Shown here: one piece after another, positions 58,569-64,000 of the stretch
Numbering within the stretch: position 1 is the first letter of the stretch
How the letters are laid out: every line of letters begins with the position of its first letter
DNA from: Candidatus Chloroploca asiatica
GTDB taxonomy: Bacteria; Chloroflexota; Chloroflexia; Chloroflexales; Chloroflexaceae
Direction of reading: 5' to 3'
NCBI RefSeq assembly: GCF_002532075.1
Contig: NZ_LYXE01000046.1
Span: forward strand, 27,978 to 91,977
DNA length: 64,000 bases
Program-made: the position numbers and the translations under genes
The notes under the pieces: generated by a model
Databases searched by the model: none
What the model saw: the letters and a program-made list of their open reading frames with translations, nothing else
What the model was told of the DNA's origin: nothing

Positions 58569-61500
58569 TTACCGCAAGCTCAACGGCAGATAGACCCGGT
58601 AGACCTCGGCTTCGAGCGGTGGCACATCACCTACCAGCGCATCCGGCAGAGCATTCACCGGTACGAGCGGGGCAACAGGCAGATCTTTCTCTTGCGCCAG
58701 CCCACCACCCAGCGCCTGCACCGACGCCGGAGCACCGCCAAGCGAGGTGCTCAGCCGGTATTCTGCCGCCGTGTAGCCGTAGACCTCGACCTGGTAGATC
58801 CCCGCTACGACCTGGCTAGCCGGGATGATCACCTGCTCGTTCGCACTCCCTGGCAGGTTGCTCACCCAGGCCGATTGTTGCGGATCAGATGACCAGACAT
58901 AGAGATCTGCATCACCCGAGAGGACTTCCAGGTTGACCCGGAACTCCTGGCCTGCCCCGACCTCATAGCGGTAGATGCGCGTCTGGCGTCGCCTGATCTG
59001 GTCAGTTGCTGGTTCGTAGGTGATCAGACGACGTGCCTGGCCGATCGAGATGTTATTCGCGCCGTCTCGTGCCCGTACCTGCAGATAGTGCATGCCAGGC
59101 AGCGGTGCCAGGGTCCAGCGGTAGCTTTCGGGCGTCTGGTTGTAAGGCAACCACCCTGAACTCGCCATCGGCACCCAACGCTGCGCGCCTTCGTTATAAA
59201 CATACTCGATCACATGGACTGACCGCACCCCGCTGGCATTTGGAGACGGGTCAAACGCACTGATATCAACGGTAATGCCGCGGGTCACCACAGTCGTCGC
59301 AACCCCACCATTGATCGTAATTCCCGTTACCACGGGTGGCGTCTGATCACGGGCGGCCACAGCCACCAGCATCGTCCGACTGATCACATTGTTGGTCGTC
59401 GTGCTCTCGGTGAGCGTTCCCTCGGGATCAATGATCGCATAGAGCGTCACGATCCCAGCGCTGGGCAGGGTAATGCTCAGCGGCGTGGTACTCTCGCTGC
59501 TCGCCGGTGGATCAAGGAACGGCACCGTCGCGCTGCCCAGCACCGGGCCAGTCACCGAGTCACGGCGGAAGGTGACCGGCACATCAGTCAGGGTCGTCTT
59601 GCCCCCACTGCGTTGCACCACCAGACCCACCTCGAAGGGCTCATTGGCTCGTGGCAAGACCGGGTTGATCCACAACTGATCGCTGCTGCTAAAGAGATCG
59701 TCGAAGGTTGCATCAGTCGCATCAACCACGGTGAAGGCGTTGGCAAGTTGCGCCTCGCCGCCACCGGGATTCGTCACGACCACGTCGTAGGGTGCCGGCG
59801 TAAGACCCGCCGGCACCACCGCGAGCAGCGTCGTACCATCAAGGCGTGTCGTCTCAAGATTGGTACTGCCGAGGCGCACGCCAGCCCCTGCCGCAAAGTT
59901 GCGCCCCTGCACCAGCAGCTCGGTCTCAACATCATTCAGCGCCGACGGTGGCAAGACACTTGTCACCGCCGGGGCGGCGGCCAGCACGGTAAAGGCGTTG
60001 GGCAAGGTTGCCGTACGCCCGTTGGAGTCCACCACCAGGTCGTACGTACCGGGCGGCACCGTCGCCGGAACCGTTGCCGCAAAACTGGTCGCCCCCTGCG
60101 CAGTAACCTCAGTCAACCCGAAGGAGCCTGCCACCCCAACGAGCCGGGCCGCGGGCGGGGGTGTGGTGGCAAAACCAGTGCCCTGCACCGTCACGCGAGT
60201 CGTCTGACCGGCGGGGCCTTCGCGTGGCGTCACTGACTGCACCAGATCCTCGCCAGGCCCCTCGGGGAGGGCAACAAAATCCTGGCCAACCAGATCACCG
60301 GTCAGGGTTATGATGCGCGTAGCTGGCGTGAAGGTATACCCACTCCGCGCCGGGGTCAAGGTATAGCTACCCGGAGGCACCCCATTCAGCGTATAACGCC
60401 CTTCATCATCAGTTATCGTCACATGCGTGCCATTGGCAATGGTCACCCCTGCCAGGCCCACGCCACCAGTGCTCACCCGTCCTTGAACAGTGAAGAGTTG
60501 CAGCCCGGTTGCTTCGACACGCACCTGATCAATGACTGGCCCATACGCCGAGGTGAGACTCGTAAACTGCAGGCGGGTCGTTGCGCTGCTGGCCGTGACG
60601 GCATAGGCATGCACGACCCAACCCATCGCGGTGCGCGATTGTCCACGGGTATCAAAGGTCAGCGTATCAACAAGCGCACCGCCCCAGTAGACTTCCATCT
60701 GCTTGAGCCCGGCCCGATCCGGATTGCCCGACATGGCAAAACTGAGCAAGTAGGTTGTCCCGGGTTGGGTCGCGAGATCCTGATGAACCGATCCGATCCG
60801 ATCGCCAGCGAGTTCGAGTGACTGCTTGCCATCGGCGGCCTGCCAATACAGCCCCACCAGATCAACATCACCCGCCCCGATAAGCCATTGGCCCATCGTC
60901 GCCCCGGCGCTAAAGCGCTGCCAGCGCGCACCCACATCTGGCTCTTCAAAGCTGCCATTCAGAACCAGGTTGCTCGCGCTGACTTCCACTGCCGTAAAGT
61001 CCTGATCAGCTAGATTGCTATTGACCGTCACCACACGTGCGGCTGGGGCAAAGCCATACCCACTCCGCGACGGCGTGAGCGTATAGGTTCCCGGTGGCAC
61101 CCCCGTCAACAGATAGGTGCCATCACTCCCTGTCGTCGCACTCCGCGTCCCATCAGTAATGATCACTTCGGCGAGCCCCGCCCCCGCACTGGTCACTCGC
61201 CCCCGCACTGAATAGGTCAACGGAGCACTCGTCGGCGTCGGTGTTGGTGGCACCGTCGTGGTGGTGGTGGTGGTGGTGGTCGTTGGCGTTGGTGGGACGG
61301 TCGTGGCGGTTGCCGTTGGCGTCGGTGGCACCGTCGTGGTGGTTGCCGTTGCCGTTGGCAGGACAGTCGTTGAAGTCGGGGTTGGTGTTGGCGTTGCGGT
61401 CGGATTCGGCGAACTCTCCATCTGATAGAGTTCCGCACTAGCAAGGCTTGTGTGCAAGGTCTGATAGCCGCCAGTTGCCAATACTGTGCCATTTGATAGC

Positions 61501-64000
61501 ACCACAACCGCATGCGCACTCCGCCCAACATTCAGATCATCGGTACGGATCCATGTGTTGCGTGCAGGATCGTACAACTCGCTCATGGGGCGTGATGTGA
61601 GTTGGGCCTTATCGCTGCCGCCATTGACCAGTACCTGACCATTCGGCAGCAGCACCATCATGATTCCCATCGTCACATGCGGCTCTTGCAATGAACCGGT
61701 AAAAGTCCAGACACCAGTCGCCGGATCGTAGACCTCTGCACTTACAACATCGAGGGTATTGTAGCCACCGGCCACCAGCACCGTGCCATTCGATAGCAAT
61801 ACAGCCTGATGATGGTGACGAGAGGTATTCAGACTACCCGTATCACTCCATTGCCCGGTCGCCGGATTATAGATCTCCGTGCTTGCCGTTGTTGGATAAG
61901 AACCCCCGCCAAACTGTGAGCCACCGGCGACCAGCACCGTGCCATTGGGCAAGAGTACTGCCGGATACCGCATCCGGGCAGTCTTCATACTTCCCGTCGT
62001 CGTCCACTGTCCAGTCGCTGGATCGTACAACTCGGCGCTGGTGAGATCACCACTACCATACCCACCCGCAACCAGCACGTTGCCATTGGGCAGCAGCGTT
62101 GCCGTATGCATTGAACGTCCACGCTGCAAGTTACCGGTTCTACTCCAAGTGCCTGTCGCCGGATCATAGATCTCGGCGCTGGCAAGCCAACCCGCACCTT
62201 CACCACCGGCGACCAGCACCTTACCGTTAGGTAACAAAGTTGCCGTGTGAGCCAGACGTGCCTGGTTCAAATTACCCGTAGGCGTCCAGATCCCCGTCGC
62301 CGGATCATAGAGTTCGGCACTGGCGAGGCCAGAACCCCACTGCCCTGATGTACCACCCGCCACCAGTACCCTGCCGTCAGCCAGACGGGTAGCAGTGTGC
62401 CATGCCCTACTGACCTGCATACTGCCAGTGAGTTGCCACGTACCAGAGCCAGGCGTAGAAGGCGGAGTCGCGGTTGAGCTTGGCGTATTGGTCGGGTTTG
62501 CCGTGGGCGGCACGCTCGTAGATGTCGGCGTTGTCGTGGAGGTGGAGGTGGCCGTCGGCGGGACACTCGTTGGCGTCGGGCTTGGGGCCTCACTTGCTGA
62601 ACCCTCGACGCGCACGTGATCAATCACTGCGCCATGATTACTGGTCAAACCCGTAAATTGGAGTCGGGTCGTCGGTGCGTTAGTCGTGACCGTATACGTA
62701 TAGATAACCCATCCCATATTAGCGTGTGATTTACCGGTTGTATCAAAGGTCAGGGTGTCAAGCAGTGTCCCACCCCAGTAGACCTCCATCTGCTTAAGCC
62801 CGGCACTATCCGGGTTGCCCGACATGGCGAAACGAAGCACATAGGTCGAGCCCGCTTGTGTCACCAGATCCTGGTAGACCGATCCCGTCCCTCCGCCTGC
62901 CAGATCAAGTGATTGATTGCCATCGGCGGCCTGCCAGTATGTCCCAACGAGATCAACATCGCCTGCTTCGACTATCCAGGCACCTATCGTTGCCCCAGAT
63001 GAGAGCGTCTGCCAGCTAGACCCTACATCTGGCTCTTCAAAGCTGCCGTTGGCTACAATTGAACTGCCTGGAGCAGGGGTGGCTGTAGGCGTGCGGGTCG
63101 CCGTGGGCGTATTAGTCGGCGTGCGGGTCGCCGTGGGGGTGTTAGTTGCCGTCGGTGCTGGCTGGCCTGTCGGCGTCGCCGTGGGCACGCTGATCGGCGT
63201 AGGCGTCGGGCCACCTGTCGCGCTAAAGTCCTGACCACTCAGGTCATCCGTTACGCTGATCGCCCGGGTTGCCGGGGTAAAGTTGTAGCCGGCGCGGGCG
63301 GGGGTCAGCGTATACGTGCCCGCCGGCACCGCATTCAGCAGGTAGAAACCGGAGGCATCGCTGGTCGTACTGCGGGTGCCGTCCGAGATGGTTACGCCCG
63401 CCAGACCAATGCCGTCCAAGGTCACCCGCCCACCAACGGTATAGCGTCGTTCGACGCCAGCGGGCGGCGCACCGAGCCACGGGCTAAAGACAACCCGGTC
63501 ACTCACGCGGCTTCCCTGACCAGCGGCGTTGAGCGTAGGGTGGTACGGCCCCGAAGCCGCGCCCCACCAGTTGTTCGCCGCCTGCACTATCACGGTCGTA
63601 CTGCTATTGTTGACCCCGTAACTGCTGTTGTCAGCCAGCGAACTGTTGGTAATCGTCACCACAGGCGAGCCACTGACGGCAACCCCCGTGCTGTTGCCGC
63701 TGATCAAGCTATTTTCGATCAGCAACTGGCCCCCGGTGGCCTGCGCCCCAGTGCTGCTATCGATGAGGGCACTGTTGCGCACGGTGACGGTGCCACCGTT
63801 GTTGTAGATGCTGCTGCCCCCCGTCCAGCCAATCGTGCTCTGCTCCACCAGCAGGTCACTGGTCAAGACCTCCAGGCTGCGTCCGTAGGAACTCCCGCCA
63901 TAGCGCACTTCCACATGGCGCAAGCGGCTCCCCTGGCTTTGCGCGGTGAAGCGGATGCGTTGCCAACTCCCCGGCGCCGGACTGCTCTGGTCGCCATCCC
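58569..64000 (-). CDS. Giant mosaic surface protein, N-terminus beyond the window
   Basis: The frame stays open to base 64000, giving about 1810 residues of the C-terminal part. Modules from N to C with nucleotide ranges: right-handed beta-helix (63500-64000, LRHVEVRYGG), carboxypeptidase-regulatory-like domain (63200-63460), Thr/Pro linker, DUF642-type domain (62590-63060, SFEEPDVGSSW), linker, about six kelch repeats (61430-62450, SAELYDPATG with LLPNGKVLVAGG), Thr/Pro linker, second regulatory-like domain (60985-61215), second DUF642 (60500-60985), third regulatory-like (60270-60500), two IPT/TIG domains (59720-60240), CARDB (59340-59700), a fibronectin/Ig-like part, a PPC-like domain (58700-59000), and the end EVYRVYLPLSLR. 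No catalytic motif. Probably a cell-surface adhesin or sheath protein. Confidence 0.88.
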   Translation of the reverse strand, partial: DGDQSSPAPGSWQRIRFTAQSQGSRLRHVEVRYGGSSYGRSLEVLTSDLLVEQSTIGWTGGSSIYNNGGTVTVRNSALIDSSTGAQATGGQLLIENSLISGNSTGVAVSGSPVVTITNSSLADNSSYGVNNSSTTVIVQAANNWWGAASGPYHPTLNAAGQGSRVSDRVVFSPWLGAPPAGVERRYTVGGRVTLDGIGLAGVTISDGTRSTTSDASGFYLLNAVPAGTYTLTPARAGYNFTPATRAISVTDDLSGQDFSATGGPTPTPISVPTATPTGQPAPTATNTPTATRTPTNTPTATRTPTATPAPGSSIVANGSFEEPDVGSSWQTLSSGATIGAWIVEAGDVDLVGTYWQAADGNQSLDLAGGGTGSVYQDLVTQAGSTYVLRFAMSGNPDSAGLKQMEVYWGGTLLDTLTFDTTGKSHANMGWVIYTYTVTTNAPTTRLQFTGLTSNHGAVIDHVRVEGSASEAPSPTPTSVPPTATSTSTTTPTSTSVPPTANPTNTPSSTATPPSTPGSGTWQLTGSMQVSRAWHTATRLADGRVLVAGGTSGQWGSGLASAELYDPATGIWTPTGNLNQARLAHTATLLPNGKVLVAGGEGAGWLASAEIYDPATGTWSRTGNLQRGRSMHTATLLPNGNVLVAGGYGSGDLTSAELYDPATGQWTTTGSMKTARMRYPAVLLPNGTVLVAGGSQFGGGSYPTTASTEIYNPATGQWSDTGSLNTSRHHHQAVLLSNGTVLVAGGYNTLDVVSAEVYDPATGVWTFTGSLQEPHVTMGIMMVLLPNGQVLVNGGSDKAQLTSRPMSELYDPARNTWIRTDDLNVGRSAHAVVVLSNGTVLATGGYQTLHTSLASAELYQMESSPNPTATPTPTPTSTTVLPTATATTTTVPPTPTATATTVPPTPTTTTTTTTTTVPPTPTPTSAPLTYSVRGRVTSAGAGLAEVIITDGTRSATTGSDGTYLLTGVPPGTYTLTPSRSGYGFAPAARVVTVNSNLADQDFTAVEVSASNLVLNGSFEEPDVGARWQRFSAGATMGQWLIGAGDVDLVGLYWQAADGKQSLELAGDRIGSVHQDLATQPGTTYLLSFAMSGNPDRAGLKQMEVYWGGALVDTLTFDTRGQSRTAMGWVVHAYAVTASSATTRLQFTSLTSAYGPVIDQVRVEATGLQLFTVQGRVSTGGVGLAGVTIANGTHVTITDDEGRYTLNGVPPGSYTLTPARSGYTFTPATRIITLTGDLVGQDFVALPEGPGEDLVQSVTPREGPAGQTTRVTVQGTGFATTPPPAARLVGVAGSFGLTEVTAQGATSFAATVPATVPPGTYDLVVDSNGRTATLPNAFTVLAAAPAVTSVLPPSALNDVETELLVQGRNFAAGAGVRLGSTNLETTRLDGTTLLAVVPAGLTPAPYDVVVTNPGGGEAQLANAFTVVDATDATFDDLFSSSDQLWINPVLPRANEPFEVGLVVQRSGGKTTLTDVPVTFRRDSVTGPVLGSATVPFLDPPASSESTTPLSITLPSAGIVTLYAIIDPEGTLTESTTTNNVISRTMLVAVAARDQTPPVVTGITINGGVATTVVTRGITVDISAFDPSPNASGVRSVHVIEYVYNEGAQRWVPMASSGWLPYNQTPESYRWTLAPLPGMHYLQVRARDGANNISIGQARRLITYEPATDQIRRRQTRIYRYEVGAGQEFRVNLEVLSGDADLYVWSSDPQQSAWVSNLPGSANEQVIIPASQVVAGIYQVEVYGYTAAEYRLSTSLGGAPASVQALGGGLAQEKDLPVAPLVPVNALPDALVGDVPPLEAEVYRVYLPLSLR
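61215..61425. repeat. Low-complexity Thr/Pro linker DNA
   Basis: Imperfect GGTGGT/CGTTGGCGT-type repeats encoding Thr-Thr-Thr and Pro-Thr-x runs between the kelch domain and the second regulatory-like domain of the giant protein. A similar stretch lies at 63065-63200. Prone to slippage. Confidence 0.75.

Overview
The window looks like chromosomal DNA of a Chloroflexota bacterium, probably a filamentous member of the Chloroflexales. Grounds: GC-rich coding on both strands; many large secreted proteins with CARDB, PPC, IPT/TIG, kelch and DUF642 modules and Thr/Pro linkers; three of these end in the same Y/F-L-P-L-x-x-R tail; and SURF1, 2-oxoglutarate dehydrogenase and PEP carboxylase point to a respiring heterotroph or photoheterotroph. 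The assignment is inference from gene content only. No tRNA, rRNA, phage, IS element or CRISPR array was recognised.

Layout. 1-4358 (minus): polar amino-acid ABC transporter aapJQMP, with aapP cut by the window edge. 4688-16231 (plus): an 11.5-kb glycerol/dihydroxyacetone locus, dhaR-glpF-dhaK-dhaL-glpK-glpA-glpB-glpC-dhaM. Glycerol enters by GlpF, is phosphorylated by GlpK and oxidised by the GlpABC complex to DHAP; dihydroxyacetone reaches DHAP through the PTS-type kinase DhaKLM, whose DhaM carries its own HPr domain. 16446-18755 (minus): acyltransferase, DUF1405 membrane protein, unrecognised 390-aa protein. 18934-23783 (plus): an orphan nucleoside-type ABC permease, a binding-protein lipoprotein overlapping a histidine kinase, a Crp/Fnr regulator, and a small DUF2892 membrane protein with a well-placed Crp/Fnr-like operator. 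23795-24495: a 67-bp tandem repeat array that runs into the 3' end of a DtxR/MntR-type regulator. 25515-28874: SurE, an inositol-monophosphatase-family enzyme, SURF1 and an M50-like membrane protease.

29086-34461: two unrecognised membrane proteins, a striking Cache-sensor protein whose C-terminal half resembles a pentameric ligand-gated ion channel, an Rpn-family nuclease with a truncated duplicate nearby, and an AAC(3)-I-like acetyltransferase between the two copies. 34628-38908 (plus): PEP carboxylase and a secreted GHL10-type glycosidase. 38986-51130 (minus): an ABC-exporter membrane protein preceded by a secreted-protease cluster (papain-like, C25 gingipain-like and C13/caspase-like cysteine proteases plus a repeat-bearing fibre-like protein). 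51396-58323 (minus): sucA, sucB, lysA and an AAA-ATPase/winged-helix protein. 58569-64000 (minus): the C-terminal 1810 residues of a giant mosaic surface protein that continues past the window.

Recurring DNA features are long, nearly perfect hairpins of unrelated sequence at gene ends (stems up to 28 bp), three copies of an 8-bp tandem repeat (GCGCAAAG), and TATACT-type -10 boxes, two -10 boxes being placed so that transcription would start on the initiator ATG.
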